DNA of 64,000 nt from Synechococcus sp. WH 7805 (GCF_000153285.1 NZ_CH724168.1:417823-481822), one strand, 5' to 3'. Shown: positions 37,749 to 47,355, counted from the stretch's first letter. Notes: generated by a model not told the origin, from the sequence alone. Made by a program: numbers and translations.

Positions 37749-39148
37749 GGCAGCAGGAGCTGCCCTCGCATCCTCCATAGGCCCTTCGTGAGCCCTCTGG
37801 CATCCAGAGGACTGACCTGAAAGGTCATCGTTGATGCTTTGGTCATCGGCTTTGGCCAACGTCCGCTCAGAAGATCCATTGATACAAGGGTGGACGGGTC
37901 AGATTGAACAACCAACCCAGATCCCTTGGGTTGGTCAAAACCACGGATGAAAGCAGTCCCTTCCGGTTCAATACCAAATCCAATGCTAAGCAGCGGATTC
38001 TTTTTCATACGAAGCCAACGCCAGCCACCGATGACCGTTTTCTTGGGATCATCCCCTTTAACCCAGAGTTGCTTCCCCTGATCAGACTGAGCTGGTGAGG
38101 ATGGGAGCGAATCGTATCCCCGACTCCGAAGCCGCTCACTGACGGTGTCAAGAACCTTGTTCCATGAACCTTGATCTCCTGAAACTGGAATCTGCAACTG
38201 AAGCCCGGCTCGGTAGAACCCTTTGGGCCGGCCGATGAGTCGCAGAGAAAAAGGCGATGCACTGATCTGCGTTCGCAACACTTCGTTGATGCCGTAATTC
38301 TGCTCAAGAGGAACCTGGATGATCTGCCGACTCAGCAGGGTGCCGAGAATCAACTGCAATGCAGATCCTTCAACCTGCAACAAGGTGAATTGATCGACTG
38401 GAGCCGGTTCAGTTGCAGCATTGTTCCAAACAACCAGTTTTGCTTGCGCAGGATTGTTCCGGAGAGGGCGTTGTGAAATCACGCCATTCCACTGCAGAAC
38501 TTGTCCCTGCAGACGCAGTTGCATGCATCCTTCTCGTCCTCTCTGAAGTAAAGGAGCGAGTGTTCCGCTGACGGATGCCAACGCGTCGGCTGTCCAGTAG
38601 ACGCTGGTTTGCTCTGCCAAAGATTCAAGGCATGACGCAAACAACCCAGCCTTAGCGAAGGATGCAGATTGAGCATGTCCCGCTTTGACGCGTTGCAAGA
38701 GCTGTTCGCGATGCAGTTGATCCGTGCCAACCACCACAAGATTTCCGTAGCGCTGGCTGAAAGAATCTTGCGATCGTGGCGGAATCAGAGTTGCAGGAAG
38801 AATTAAATAGGCTTCTCCATCGAGAGACCAGGCCTGCCACCAGAGCATTCCACCTTGGCGTTGCCAGAGATCTCCAGCCGGTTTCACTCCAAGGCGTGCA
38901 TTCCAGAGGGAAGGAACAGGACGGCGAGGATCACCCTTGAAACTCTGAATCAGGATGAATGCATCAGCCATTCGGCCGAGAGAACGAATCGTTCCTTCGC
39001 GATCAGAAAGTCTGCGACTTTCCGTGAGAAAAAGTCCAGTAATCGATCCGAATACCAGCAACAGGATGCCTAGTCCTGTAACAGGTAACGACCTCAGTAC
39101 AAAATGAAAAAACCTACGGCTTGATGAATGGGACTCAACTGCGACCAC
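37739..39148 (-). CDS. Large single-span membrane protein of unknown function
   Basis: About 469 residues from the GTG at 39148, or 481 from a TTG at 39184. An N-terminal span (LPVTGLGILLLVFGSITGLFL) anchors a large, probably extracytoplasmic domain with LIQSFKGDPRRPVPSLW and a repeated-looking pattern of beta segments. It loosely recalls DUF3352-type cyanobacterial proteins, which I cannot confirm. The GTG is favoured because the TTG start would lie well inside the preceding 50-aa frame. It is downstream of petN on the same strand, suggesting a thylakoid setting. Confidence 0.7.
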   Translation of the reverse strand: MVAVESHSSSRRFFHFVLRSLPVTGLGILLLVFGSITGLFLTESRRLSDREGTIRSLGRMADAFILIQSFKGDPRRPVPSLWNARLGVKPAGDLWQRQGGMLWWQAWSLDGEAYLILPATLIPPRSQDSFSQRYGNLVVVGTDQLHREQLLQRVKAGHAQSASFAKAGLFASCLESLAEQTSVYWTADALASVSGTLAPLLQRGREGCMQLRLQGQVLQWNGVISQRPLRNNPAQAKLVVWNNAATEPAPVDQFTLLQVEGSALQLILGTLLSRQIIQVPLEQNYGINEVLRTQISASPFSLRLIGRPKGFYRAGLQLQIPVSGDQGSWNKVLDTVSERLRSRGYDSLPSSPAQSDQGKQLWVKGDDPKKTVIGGWRWLRMKKNPLLSIGFGIEPEGTAFIRGFDQPKGSGLVVQSDPSTLVSMDLLSGRWPKPMTKASTMTFQVSPLDARGLTKGLWRMRGQLLLPQS

Positions 39149-39287
39149 GTGGTGAACGCCGACGACGGCGGTCTCTCCACTCAATGGTAGACAGATAAAT
39201 CACGGCGACACTAACAAAAACGAGCAAAGCCGTGGCCGTGACTGCCAAACCTTGATTCAGTAACTGGGGTTGAACTGTGCTCAACAC
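39135..39287 (-). CDS. Small single-span membrane protein between petN and the 37.7-kb gene
   Basis: A 50-residue frame read from GTG at 39287, one base after the petN stop. It has one hydrophobic span (GLAVTATALLVFVSVAVIYLS) and a very basic tail (WRDRRRRRSPRGRS), so the C-terminus should face the cytoplasm. It overlaps the start of the following gene. Size and position recall the small subunits around cytochrome b6f and the photosystems, but I do not recognise the family. Confidence 0.5.
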   Translation of the reverse strand: MLSTVQPQLLNQGLAVTATALLVFVSVAVIYLSTIEWRDRRRRRSPRGRS

Positions 39288-39288
39288 C

Positions 39289-39390
39289 TCAGAAGTTCAG
39301 CGTGCCGTCTCCGTTGCGACCCCAAACCACCATGGCGATCGAGAAACTGAAAACAGCTGCGAGAGAAGCCCAAGCCAGGGTGAACAGCAT
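39289..39390 (-). CDS. petN: Cytochrome b6f complex subunit PetN
   Basis: A 33-residue one-span subunit required for stable cytochrome b6f. The frame starts [14 protein letters not shown] and carries the near-invariant [11 protein letters not shown] segment of PetN, ending at a TGA at 39289. It is divergent from clpS across 70 bp and followed at once by the 50-aa frame. Confidence 0.93.
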   Translation of the reverse strand: MLFTLAWASLAAVFSFSIAMVVWGRNGDGTLNF

Positions 39391-39460
39391 GTCTTTAACG
39401 AGAGTGCTCTGAGTTTACCTAATGTATTTGTTGGTTCAGGCCAGTTGTTCACGAGCTCTC

Positions 39461-39757
39461 ATGACTTCGTCATCACCGGGCGTTTCCACCGTTCTTGAAC
39501 GGGATCGGCAAGCGCTTCGCTACCCCCAAGCTCGCGTGATCGTCCTCAACGACGACGTGAACACCTTCGAGCATGTTGTGGAGAGTCTTTGCAGGATCAT
39601 TCCTGGCATGAACACTGACAAAGCCTGGGCTTTGGCACGTCGTGTCGATGGAGAAGGTTCCGCAGAGGTCTGGTGTGGCCCTCTCGAGCAAGCGGAGCTT
39701 TACCACCAGCAACTGGGAGCTGATGGCTTAACGATGGCTCCAATCGAACGTTGCTAG
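39461..39757 (+). CDS. clpS: ATP-dependent Clp protease adaptor ClpS
   Basis: ClpS delivers N-degron substrates to the Clp chaperone. From the ATG at 39461 it has 98 residues. The core motif ARVIVLNDDVNTFEHVVESL contains the DDxNTF signature, and GMNTDKAWALARRVDGEGSAEVW follows. The N-terminal 25 residues are an unstructured lead. The frame is open 13 codons upstream, but that stretch lies in the promoter gap. Confidence 0.93.
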   Translation: MTSSSPGVSTVLERDRQALRYPQARVIVLNDDVNTFEHVVESLCRIIPGMNTDKAWALARRVDGEGSAEVWCGPLEQAELYHQQLGADGLTMAPIERC

Positions 39758-39791
39758 TGATCGTAGGGTTCACTGGCATGCGATCGACCAC

Positions 39792-41177
39792 GTGGGTTCG
39801 GCCCGGTTTTTTTTCCTCGCTTTTCGTCTGGGTCTTTTTCAGGCTTGTCTTGGAGCGTTATCAGTTCTCACCCTGGGGATCTTCAACAGGCTTCTGATTG
39901 AAGAATTCGCCGTGCCTGCAGCGTTGACGGCCCTTGCCCTTGGCTCACAACAGCTCGTTGCTTTTACTCGCGTGTGGTTCGGCCAACGATCGGATCGCTG
40001 CCGCTGGAAGGGACTTCGCCGAACCCCTTTCATCATTGGCGGAGCCGCTGCATTCTGTGTGCTGACCTGGATCGCTGGACGGCTGGTTCTTTGGATCGCT
40101 GCTGCATCCATGCTCGATGACACCTCCGCTGTCATCGCACGAGGGCTGTTATTGGCAGTCGTTTTCTTGTTCTATGGCCTTGCGATTTCCGCCAGTTCAA
40201 CACCATTTGCGGCACTGTTGGTTGACGTGAGCACCGACAAGCAACGTCCAGTTCTGGTCTCGATCGTCTGGTCCATGCTGATGGTTGGGATTGTTGTCGG
40301 CGCCATCCTCTTGAGCTCCTTTCTCGGCTCCTCCTGTGCAAGCGCGGAACTCACGGATGTCATTGATGGGGTGAGGCGACTGATCACAGTCGCCCCCATC
40401 GTGATCTTTGGCCTCGTGCTGGTCGCGATCACTGGTGTTGAACCAAAAATCACCAACAGCAATCGGGTTGGCGAGGGTCAGAGCACGGATCAGGAGATCT
40501 CACTGGCGGTGTCCTGGACAATTCTCCGATCCTCACCACAGGTGGGCTACTTCTTTGCAGTGTTATCGCTTTTCACGTTTTCGCTCTTCCTGCAAGAAGC
40601 CGTCCTTGAACCCTATGCAGGAGCGACCTTCGCACTGGATGTCTGTGCCACCACAAGGCTGAATGCCATCTGGGGGATCGGAACGTTGCTCGGGATTGCC
40701 ACGACAGGGTTTCTGTTCGTGCCCAGGCTCGGTGCTCAACGCACAGCTCTGGTGGGAGGTCTCCTGTCTGCGGTTTTTGTGCTGCTCATGGTGGTGGCAG
40801 GAGGCATGGGATCTGAACCTTTGTTCAGGGGAGCGTTGTTTCTTTTTGGTACGGCTGCAGGGATTAGCACGAATGCCAGTCTCACCCTCATGCTGGGTCT
40901 CACCTCTCCGCTGATGGCAGGAACATTCATTGGAGTCTGGGGGCTTGCACAGGCTTACGCCCGGGGACTGGCCACCATCGGCGGTGGGGCACTCCTCAGC
41001 TTCTTTGGTCAGTTCACCGGTTCTCAGAACAGTTTCAGTGCCTATGCGGGTGTCTTCATCGTGCAAGCCTTCGGGCTCCTCGTCGCAGGTGTGATGCTGC
41101 TCCGCGTTGATACCAATCTGTTTCAAAGCAAAGTCGAGCAGGCGCTGTCTTCCGTTCTCGCCAGCGAGCTCGATTGA
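39792..41177 (+). CDS. PucC/BCH family major-facilitator protein
   Basis: A 461-residue integral membrane protein of the PucC/LhaA family, which assists assembly of chlorophyll proteins in phototrophs. About 12 spans are apparent. Characteristic segments are FRLGLFQACLGALSVLTLG, GSQQLVAFTRVWFGQRSDR and SASSTPFAALLVDVSTDKQRP. It begins with GTG 34 bp after clpS. The ligand, chlorophyll or a precursor, is inferred from the family. Confidence 0.9.
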   Translation: MGSARFFFLAFRLGLFQACLGALSVLTLGIFNRLLIEEFAVPAALTALALGSQQLVAFTRVWFGQRSDRCRWKGLRRTPFIIGGAAAFCVLTWIAGRLVLWIAAASMLDDTSAVIARGLLLAVVFLFYGLAISASSTPFAALLVDVSTDKQRPVLVSIVWSMLMVGIVVGAILLSSFLGSSCASAELTDVIDGVRRLITVAPIVIFGLVLVAITGVEPKITNSNRVGEGQSTDQEISLAVSWTILRSSPQVGYFFAVLSLFTFSLFLQEAVLEPYAGATFALDVCATTRLNAIWGIGTLLGIATTGFLFVPRLGAQRTALVGGLLSAVFVLLMVVAGGMGSEPLFRGALFLFGTAAGISTNASLTLMLGLTSPLMAGTFIGVWGLAQAYARGLATIGGGALLSFFGQFTGSQNSFSAYAGVFIVQAFGLLVAGVMLLRVDTNLFQSKVEQALSSVLASELD

Positions 41178-41184
41178 TCGAACC

Positions 41185-41412
41185 TCAGGCAGCCGGTTGG
41201 CGGCTGGCTCGGGTGAGCTTGAGCAGTTCCGTGGTTTTCAATTTCTGATTCTGAGCGACCAACACATACCGCATCACTTTTCCAGGACAGAACGCCAGCC
41301 CCCTGACTTCATCACCGTGGACCTCCGCTGTTAAGACTCTGGCCTGAGGACCGCAGCGATCCCGGAGTGGGGTGGTCACTTCAAGACGAAGTCTGTCAAC
41401 AGATCGGAGCAT
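41185..41412 (-). CDS. Hypothetical 75-aa protein
   Basis: A basic protein starting MLRSVDRLRLEVTTPLRDRCG. It has no signal peptide or span, and contains RYVLVAQNQKLKTTELLKLTRASR, which looks like a beta strand followed by a helix. I do not recognise the family. It is placed neatly between the PucC-type gene (convergent, 7 bp) and the divergent DUF2103 gene, with an ATG start, which argues for a real gene. Confidence 0.6.
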   Translation of the reverse strand: MLRSVDRLRLEVTTPLRDRCGPQARVLTAEVHGDEVRGLAFCPGKVMRYVLVAQNQKLKTTELLKLTRASRQPAA

Positions 41413-41490
41413 GGCAGGACAGCATCGCTGTCTTCTCTGTAGCCAAATCCCCTAGCTTCGACCAACTTGTTTCGCATTGTTGGTCTGGTT

Positions 41491-41766
41491 GTGGGACGCC
41501 TGGTGATCACGCACAGCACTTACCTGGAAGGTCTGATTCCCTGGCTCAAGGAGTTGGTTGCAGATCCTGCCATTCAAACAATCACTCCAGGTGTGATCAG
41601 TCGCGTGAGAGGTCGCTGCACAGCTTTACAGCTTCGAATCTCAACACCGGTGCAAGGGGGATTCAAGGTCATGGCCCGCAGAGGCTCCACCGTTCAGGAA
41701 GTCTTTGTCGTGACACCGCTGAGCAAAGAGGAATTACGGGTAAGGATTGACGAATCGAGCCCTTGA
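41491..41766 (+). CDS. DUF2103 family protein
   Basis: A 91-residue protein of unknown function. The GTG at 41491 gives VGRLVITHSTYLEGLIPWL, which matches the N-terminus of the family (GRLV-HST) as I know it. A TTG eight codons upstream is possible. GVISRVRGRCTALQLRISTP and GFKVMARRGSTVQEVFVVT follow. The stop overlaps the proposed 5' end of the 6S RNA. Confidence 0.82.
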   Translation: MGRLVITHSTYLEGLIPWLKELVADPAIQTITPGVISRVRGRCTALQLRISTPVQGGFKVMARRGSTVQEVFVVTPLSKEELRVRIDESSP

Positions 41767-41953
41767 AAGGGGTGAACCACCCAGCCGTGCAAGCCCCAGT
41801 GTTCGACCTGGAGTTACCAGAAGGGGCGACAAAGTGAGGCTTCGTTTCCGGCTACGAGGCCGGTCTACGGCACCATCACGACAGTTGCCCCAAGTCGAAA
41901 GAGAGTCAGATCAGAGCACTAGAAAAAGGCTCTCACCAACTGAGTAGTCCAAG
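41762..41953 (+). ncRNA. ssrS: Probable 6S RNA (6Sa) next to purK
   Basis: About 190 nt without a convincing gene between DUF2103 and purK folds into a long rod. GGTGA (41771) pairs with TCACC (41933), AGCC with GGCT, and AGTG with CACT (41917). An unpaired purine-rich 3' stretch at 41900-41916 forms a bubble. TTCGAC (41802) then pairs with GTCGAA (41894), GGGGCGAC (41823) with GTTGCCCC (41884), and GGCTTCGT (41838) with ACGAGGCC (41854). Two helices need G-U pairs that exist only on the plus strand. From memory, cyanobacterial 6S RNA genes lie by purK. The ends are approximate. Confidence 0.62.
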
Positions 41954-41955
41954 CG

Positions 41956-43134
41956 TCAATTTAGAGGATTCGGCCACACTTCTCGGATTTGGCGGAGGAT
42001 GGTCATCGCTGTCTGGCGACGGGACCCTGCGTTGTGCTCATGCAGCACAACGGTGACGTGACCCACTTTGCGGCCAGGCAGTTCCTGCTTTCCATACCAA
42101 TGCACGTGGGCATTGGGTATCGCACGAAGCTTGCCAAGACGTTCGTTGAGGTCTGAGTGGCCATCACCTGCCTCAGCTTCTGGCAAGCCAAGAAGGTTGA
42201 CCATAAAAGCGCCCTCCACCACGAGCTCTGTTGAAGGAACGGGTAGCCCTGCCGTGATGCAGAGCTGCTGATCGAACTGACTGCTGGAACAGGCTTCGAT
42301 GGAAAAATGACCGGAGTTATGGGTGCGCGGAGCGATTTCGTTCACGAACAAACCTTCCGGTCCGTAGAAAAATTCCAGAGCCATCACACCCACATATCCC
42401 AGGCGCGTCAGCAGGGAGGCCGCGATGTTGTAAGCGGTTGCTTCCAGCAGGGGTTCCGCTTCGGCAGGGGCGAGAACCCAGTCACAGATCTGATTCTTCT
42501 GTTGGGTTTCCACCATTGGCAGATGGCGGATACGACCATGTCGATCGCGACTGACTACGAGAGCCAGCTCCCGTTCAAAGCGGACCCATGCCTCGAGCAA
42601 CCAGTCCTGTGCTCGGACATTGCGCATGAGATGGGCCAGATCATTGAGATTGCCAATGATTTGCGTGCCCTTTCCGTCGTACCCACCGGACGCAGCCTTG
42701 GCCATGACGGGGAAGTTCCAGCCAGGAGGCAGAGCTGGCGAGCCTGGGTTGATCTCAGCCAGACAGATCCATCGAGGGCTGGGAATGGAGAGATCGTCGA
42801 GAAGTCGGCGCTGGGAGAGTTTGTTGACGAGGGGAACCAAGCTGGCCAGCGAAGGAACAAAGCTGACACCCTGACGTTCCAGAGGCATCAGGGCGTCCAC
42901 CGACACCCATTCATTCTCGAAGGTGATGCCACTGCAATCGCGAGCCAGTTCTCGGGTGGCGTCCTGGTCGGTCGGCAAAGCCTTCACCAATCGGCTGGAT
43001 GCAGCAACGGCGCAATCGTCCTCGGACGAGGTTTGAACCAACACATCAATGCCGCGGAGAGAAGCCGCCTCCGACAGCATGCGGGCCAGCTGCCCGCCCC
43101 CAATCACACCGATTGCGCCGTCAGCGCTGCCCAT
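41956..43134 (-). CDS. purK: N5-carboxyaminoimidazole ribonucleotide synthase
   Basis: PurK uses ATP and bicarbonate to carboxylate AIR in purine synthesis. The 392-residue ATP-grasp enzyme starts with IGVIGGGQLARMLSEAA and has FPVMAKAASGGYDGKGT, then LALVVSRDRHGRIRHLPMVET and NEIAPRTHNSGHFSIEACSSSQF, all standard. The length is normal. It converges on the proposed 6S RNA and lies 73 bp downstream of an ABC permease on the same strand. Confidence 0.95.
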   Translation of the reverse strand: MGSADGAIGVIGGGQLARMLSEAASLRGIDVLVQTSSEDDCAVAASSRLVKALPTDQDATRELARDCSGITFENEWVSVDALMPLERQGVSFVPSLASLVPLVNKLSQRRLLDDLSIPSPRWICLAEINPGSPALPPGWNFPVMAKAASGGYDGKGTQIIGNLNDLAHLMRNVRAQDWLLEAWVRFERELALVVSRDRHGRIRHLPMVETQQKNQICDWVLAPAEAEPLLEATAYNIAASLLTRLGYVGVMALEFFYGPEGLFVNEIAPRTHNSGHFSIEACSSSQFDQQLCITAGLPVPSTELVVEGAFMVNLLGLPEAEAGDGHSDLNERLGKLRAIPNAHVHWYGKQELPGRKVGHVTVVLHEHNAGSRRQTAMTILRQIREVWPNPLN

Positions 43135-43207
43135 GTCAGTTCTTTGCTCAACCTGAAGCTTGCCATCCGAGCGGAGATTGGACAGCTGATTCGGTCAAGC
43201 ACATGAT

Positions 43208-44098
43208 TCAGATGAGTGGACGATCATCCGTGAAGGCCAGTCGAACGGCTGACAGCAACAGGACGATCAGGAATAGAGCCAGACCGATTGTGCAGGCATA
43301 ACTGATCTCAAGCTCCGCAAACGCTTGGTCGTAGACGTAATAAACAAGCGTGCGTGTGGAATCTGCAGGTCCACCCTGAGTCATCAGAAACACCTCTTCA
43401 AATACCTTGGTGGCTGCAATCGCTGAAATCACTGCAACCAAAGTGAGATATGGGCGTAACAGAGGAAGGGTGATATCAAGATGTTTCCTCCAGCCTTCAC
43501 TGCCATCGAGTTCAGCTGCCTCATACAGCTCAGCAGGTATCCCTTGAAGTCCGCCCAGGAAAATCACCATGTAGTAACCCAATCCTTTCCACAGCGTGAC
43601 CAACATCACCGAAGGAAGTGCCAGAAGAGGGTTGGTGAGGAAATCAATCGGAATGAATCCAGAGCCGATGAGAGCGCCGAGCCAGCCGTTGATCAGTCCG
43701 TTTTCCGCATAAAGCCATCGAAAGGCGATGGCTGCAACAACAATCGAAACGAGCACCGGGGTGTAAAAAGCAGCCCTGATGATGTGAATTGATGGAATCG
43801 CCCTGTTCACAAGCACAGCCAAACTCAGGGCACCGAGAACAATCGGTGGTACAACTCCGAAGAGATACAACAAAGTCGTTCCTAGAACTTTGTAGAACAT
43901 CGGATCGCCTGCCAACCGCCGCAGATTGGCGAATCCGATGAAACGCAAAGGTTCGGAAACATCAAGACCAGTTTGCGTGAAGCTCATGACCAGCGCCATT
44001 GCGGCTGGAATCAGCACCGACAAACCAAGCAGGATGAGCGCAGGACTCAGAAAGCCCCAGGCCGTGAGGGTTCTGCTGCGATCAACCTCGGATTTCAT
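43208..44098 (-). CDS. Sugar-type ABC transporter permease (orphan)
   Basis: A 296-residue MalF/UgpA-like permease with six hydrophobic spans. The first is [22 protein letters not shown], and the EAA loop is [51 protein letters not shown] is typical of the family's C-terminal half. No second permease, binding protein or ATPase is nearby, so its partners are elsewhere. ATG at 44098 is preferred to the TTG one codon upstream. Substrate unknown. Confidence 0.9.
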   Translation of the reverse strand: MKSEVDRSRTLTAWGFLSPALILLGLSVLIPAAMALVMSFTQTGLDVSEPLRFIGFANLRRLAGDPMFYKVLGTTLLYLFGVVPPIVLGALSLAVLVNRAIPSIHIIRAAFYTPVLVSIVVAAIAFRWLYAENGLINGWLGALIGSGFIPIDFLTNPLLALPSVMLVTLWKGLGYYMVIFLGGLQGIPAELYEAAELDGSEGWRKHLDITLPLLRPYLTLVAVISAIAATKVFEEVFLMTQGGPADSTRTLVYYVYDQAFAELEISYACTIGLALFLIVLLLSAVRLAFTDDRPLI

Positions 44099-44169
44099 CA
44101 AAATCCAACCCGAAACGTTTCGTGCTGAGGATAGGGTCAGTGACCATCACCCCAGAGACAACAACGGCA

Positions 44170-45273
44170 ATGGAACCACAAGCCAGGATCCGTGTTGCCC
44201 TCGAACGCAACCCCTATGACGTGATCATCGGTCGGGGACAGCTCAACCATGTGGGTGACGCAATCTCTGCGCTGCAAGTGCGAGAAGGCACCCGAATTCT
44301 TGTGGTGAGCAACCCGGATGTCGCAGATCACTACGCCGCTCAATGCCTGACCAGTCTCGAGACAGGAGGTTTCAGGCCGGTGCTCCTCCAGATCGATGCT
44401 GGCGAGGAGCAGAAAACCCTCGACACCTTCAGGATCATTCTTGACGCCGCACAACGGAACGGTCTGGAACGCACCTCCTTGATGCTGGCCCTAGGTGGCG
44501 GAGTGGTGGGTGACATGACTGGATTCGCTGCTGCCTGTTGGCTACGAGGCATCCGGGTGGTGCAGGTTCCCACGACACTTCTGGCGATGGTGGATGCCTC
44601 GATCGGAGGCAAAACCGGAGTCAATCATGCCTGTGGAAAAAACTTGATTGGGGCATTTCATCAACCATCGCTGGTGTTGATTGATCCCCTCACATTGAGA
44701 ACACTGCCCACAAGGGAGTTCCGTGCCGGGATGGCGGAAGTGATCAAATACGGAGTGATCGGCGATCCTGAACTGTTTGATCGTCTCGAACAGGCTGACG
44801 ATCTCAGCGAGCCAGGCAGGATGGATCAGGAGTTGCTGCAGATGATTCTCGAGCGATCCGCTCAGGCCAAAGCTGCAGTGGTTGCCGCCGATGAACGGGA
44901 AGGCGGACGCCGGGCGATTCTCAATTACGGCCATACCTTCGGTCATGTCGTGGAGACACTCACGCGCTATGGCACGTGGCTGCATGGTGAGGCCGTTGCC
45001 ATCGGAATGGCAGCTGTTGGTGATCTTGCCGTCATCAAAGGCCTCTGGACGGAGACAGATCAGCAACGTCAGTTGACCCTGATCCGTAAGGCCGGGCTAC
45101 CCACCCAATGGCCTTCACTGGCAATCGACAGAGTGCTTGACACACTTCGCTCTGACAAAAAGGTCCGCCACGGGCAGTTGCGATTCGTCGTGCCGAATGC
45201 CATTGGATCGGTGCTAATCAGTGATCAGATCAGTGATGACGACGTCAGGCAGTGTCTAGAGGGCCAGCACTGA
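44170..45273 (+). CDS. aroB: 3-dehydroquinate synthase
   Basis: AroB converts DAHP to 3-dehydroquinate, second step of the shikimate pathway. From the ATG at 44170 the enzyme has 367 residues. It has [56 protein letters not shown] and the zinc ligands in [12 protein letters not shown] and HGEAVAIGM. Upstream in-frame codons (GTG at 44140) are less likely starts. The 3' end overlaps the convergent methyltransferase by 29 bp. Confidence 0.96.
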   Translation: MEPQARIRVALERNPYDVIIGRGQLNHVGDAISALQVREGTRILVVSNPDVADHYAAQCLTSLETGGFRPVLLQIDAGEEQKTLDTFRIILDAAQRNGLERTSLMLALGGGVVGDMTGFAAACWLRGIRVVQVPTTLLAMVDASIGGKTGVNHACGKNLIGAFHQPSLVLIDPLTLRTLPTREFRAGMAEVIKYGVIGDPELFDRLEQADDLSEPGRMDQELLQMILERSAQAKAAVVAADEREGGRRAILNYGHTFGHVVETLTRYGTWLHGEAVAIGMAAVGDLAVIKGLWTETDQQRQLTLIRKAGLPTQWPSLAIDRVLDTLRSDKKVRHGQLRFVVPNAIGSVLISDQISDDDVRQCLEGQH

Positions 45274-46477
45274 CCTGTTGAGGATCCCGCAGTAAACGGC
45301 TGAGTTGCCCGAGGGCATTCTCTGGTCTTTCGTTCTGCCGATGGAACACCATCCAGCGCAGGTCACCGAGACAGGAAGGATCCACCAGGCGCAGCAGAGT
45401 TTCTCGACGGCGCAGTGCCTCTCCCAGTTGCGCAGCGGGAAGGGATTGAAGGGCACTGAATCGTTCGGCCAAGCCAAGAGCAAGAAGAGCCTCCCCTTGA
45501 CGGCGATGTCCTTCAAACATCCAGCCATGCATTTCAGCTGCTGCAACCACTCCGTCCACACAGAGATGGGCCGTGATGTCCTGGGTACCGGCATTGCGAA
45601 GGACATCATTGGTTGCGACCTGCTGTTGATAGGCCAGCAACGTTCCATCGCTGCGATGGCAGGTGTAATAGCGATCAGCTTCAAAGGCATAATCCACCAC
45701 CAGCAGCACACCCTGTTTCACTGCCGCAGCGGCATCACGCATCCAGGGGGCAACGGATGCATGCCATTCCGTGGTCCAGCCATCCTCGGCTCCAACGGGT
45801 GGGATCACCATTCCTGAGCGATCACATTCACTCTGGAACCGTGCCCTGAGCTCTCCATCGAACGGCCCCTCCGCCAGATGAATCTGTGCTGAGGAACCCT
45901 CGTCTCGGAGACGAACCATCTGACGTTGCAAGGTTCCGGATCTGAGCACCAACCGCTCAACGGAGAGAGCATCCAGCAGCTCATGTGCCACCACAACGCC
46001 GACCAAGGGGTTAAGGCGTAAGTCCTCGAGTGAACTCCAGCGGCAGGGAATGGCAGGGCTAGCGCCTAGGCGCTGCTTCTGCCGCAGTTCCATGCCTGGG
46101 TTGCACTCCACAAGAACGCAGTCCAAACGATCGACCAATCCAGGTGCCTTGCTGAGAAGCAGGGGGATGAGCTGGGCGGTGAGAGTGCCTTCACCCGGGC
46201 CCACATCCACCACTGAGAGGCGGTCATCAGGATGGAATTCAGCCAGGGCTTGAAGCCAATCCACCAGCTGATCCACAAGCAGTTCAGCGAAGTCCTCCCC
46301 GAGAGATGGCGATGTTGTGAAGTCGCCTTCCGGCCCGACCGCAAGACGGCCCGATCCATACGCCCCGTGGTCGGGGTCGTGAAGGGCCCAGTGCATGAAC
46401 AGTGAGAAGGGAACCTCTCCTCCGGATTGCCGAAGTCGGTCCAGCAACCAGGCTGGGCAGCACACATCCGAGACCAT
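45245..46477 (-). CDS. SAM-dependent methyltransferase, MidA/NDUFAF7 family
   Basis: A 410-residue class I methyltransferase of the DUF185 group. Mitochondrial members methylate an arginine of respiratory complex I; the cyanobacterial target is unknown, though the NDH-1 complex is a natural guess. Visible are [33 protein letters not shown], the SAM motif [11 protein letters not shown] and [17 protein letters not shown]. It is divergent from the TPM gene across 35 bp. Confidence 0.88.
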   Translation of the reverse strand: MVSDVCCPAWLLDRLRQSGGEVPFSLFMHWALHDPDHGAYGSGRLAVGPEGDFTTSPSLGEDFAELLVDQLVDWLQALAEFHPDDRLSVVDVGPGEGTLTAQLIPLLLSKAPGLVDRLDCVLVECNPGMELRQKQRLGASPAIPCRWSSLEDLRLNPLVGVVVAHELLDALSVERLVLRSGTLQRQMVRLRDEGSSAQIHLAEGPFDGELRARFQSECDRSGMVIPPVGAEDGWTTEWHASVAPWMRDAAAAVKQGVLLVVDYAFEADRYYTCHRSDGTLLAYQQQVATNDVLRNAGTQDITAHLCVDGVVAAAEMHGWMFEGHRRQGEALLALGLAERFSALQSLPAAQLGEALRRRETLLRLVDPSCLGDLRWMVFHRQNERPENALGQLSRLLRDPQQVSAGPLDTA

Positions 46478-46512
46478 CAGTTGGTGAGAATGGCGGGCAG
46501 ACGTTGACGATC

Positions 46513-47316
46513 ATGGGCTTCCGCCGAACACTCTGTCGCTGGGCGGCAGTTCTAATCCTTCCTCTGCTGCTTCTGCTTGCAGCACCCGTACAGGCCATCG
46601 ACAACCCTGAACTGCTTCCGGATCACCCGACCCCTGTGATTGATCTGGCCAGAATTTTCAGTGCAAAGGAACTGCAATCGCTAGAAGTGTCATTGGATGC
46701 CTTCGAGCAACGCAGCGGCTGGAAGATCAGGGTTCTGACCCAATACGAACGCACCCCAGGATTGGCTGTGAAGGAATTCTGGGGGCTCGATGAACGCAGC
46801 TTGCTGATGGTGGGGGATCCCCGCGGCGGCAATCTGCTCAATTTCAACGTGGGCGACGCGTTCTTCGCCCTGATGCCCCGCACTTGGTGGGTCGAGTTGC
46901 AAACGCGCTATGGAAATCAGTACTACGTGCGTGACCATGGCGAGGATGGATCGCTCATCGCCGCGATTGATGCTGTGGAACTCTGTCTTGACCGCGGTGG
47001 TTGCCAGGTGGTTCCCGGTCTTCCCACCGAGCAATGGCTCTGGACACTCAGCACCTCAGTACTCGGAGGCTTGATCGCCGGCTTTGCGGCCTATCCACGC
47101 AAGGAGGGGGAGCGTGTGGCGTGGGCGTGGTTACTGCTCCTTTCTCCTCTCTGGATCATGCTGTTTGGGGTCTTCGGGATCGCTCCGGTCGTGACACGCA
47201 CCAGTGAGCTCCTACCTCTCCTCCGCAACGCTATGGGATTCATCGGAGGGGCGGTTGGTGCGTATTTAATCGCGCAAGCAACGGTGGGCCGACGTTTGAG
47301 TGAATCAAACGATTAA
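46513..47316 (+). CDS. TPM-domain protein, Psb32-like
   Basis: A 267-residue exported membrane protein. A signal segment (LILPLLLLLAAPVQA) precedes a TPM domain from about residue 25 to 160, with TPVIDLARIFSAKELQSLEVSLDAFEQRSGWKI and the DP-GGNLLNFNVGD segment. Two or three C-terminal spans follow. Cyanobacterial Psb32 proteins of this layout protect or repair photosystem II, hence the comparison. The ATG at 46513 directly precedes the basic n-region (GFRRTLCRW). Confidence 0.87.
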   Translation: MGFRRTLCRWAAVLILPLLLLLAAPVQAIDNPELLPDHPTPVIDLARIFSAKELQSLEVSLDAFEQRSGWKIRVLTQYERTPGLAVKEFWGLDERSLLMVGDPRGGNLLNFNVGDAFFALMPRTWWVELQTRYGNQYYVRDHGEDGSLIAAIDAVELCLDRGGCQVVPGLPTEQWLWTLSTSVLGGLIAGFAAYPRKEGERVAWAWLLLLSPLWIMLFGVFGIAPVVTRTSELLPLLRNAMGFIGGAVGAYLIAQATVGRRLSESND

Positions 47317-47334
47317 GGGGTGAAATGCATCGAT

Positions 47335-47355
47335 CCCTGAGGATTTTCCTCAGGG
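47335..47355. terminator. Hairpin terminator between TPM gene and GH104 gene
   Basis: CCCTGAGGA and TCCTCAGGG make a 9-bp perfect stem with a 3-nt loop. Its right arm includes the stop codon of the convergent lysozyme-like gene. It may serve both genes, though the T-tracts are short. Confidence 0.6.

Noticed and set aside
37739-39184. TTG start at 39184 for the large membrane protein
   Set aside because: It would lie well inside the 50-aa frame and adds a non-conserved-looking lead; GTG at 39148 gives a basic lead before the span.
41747-41947. A 66-codon arginine-rich plus-strand frame
   Set aside because: It overlaps the DUF2103 end and covers the structured 6S-like RNA; composition is like a chance frame.
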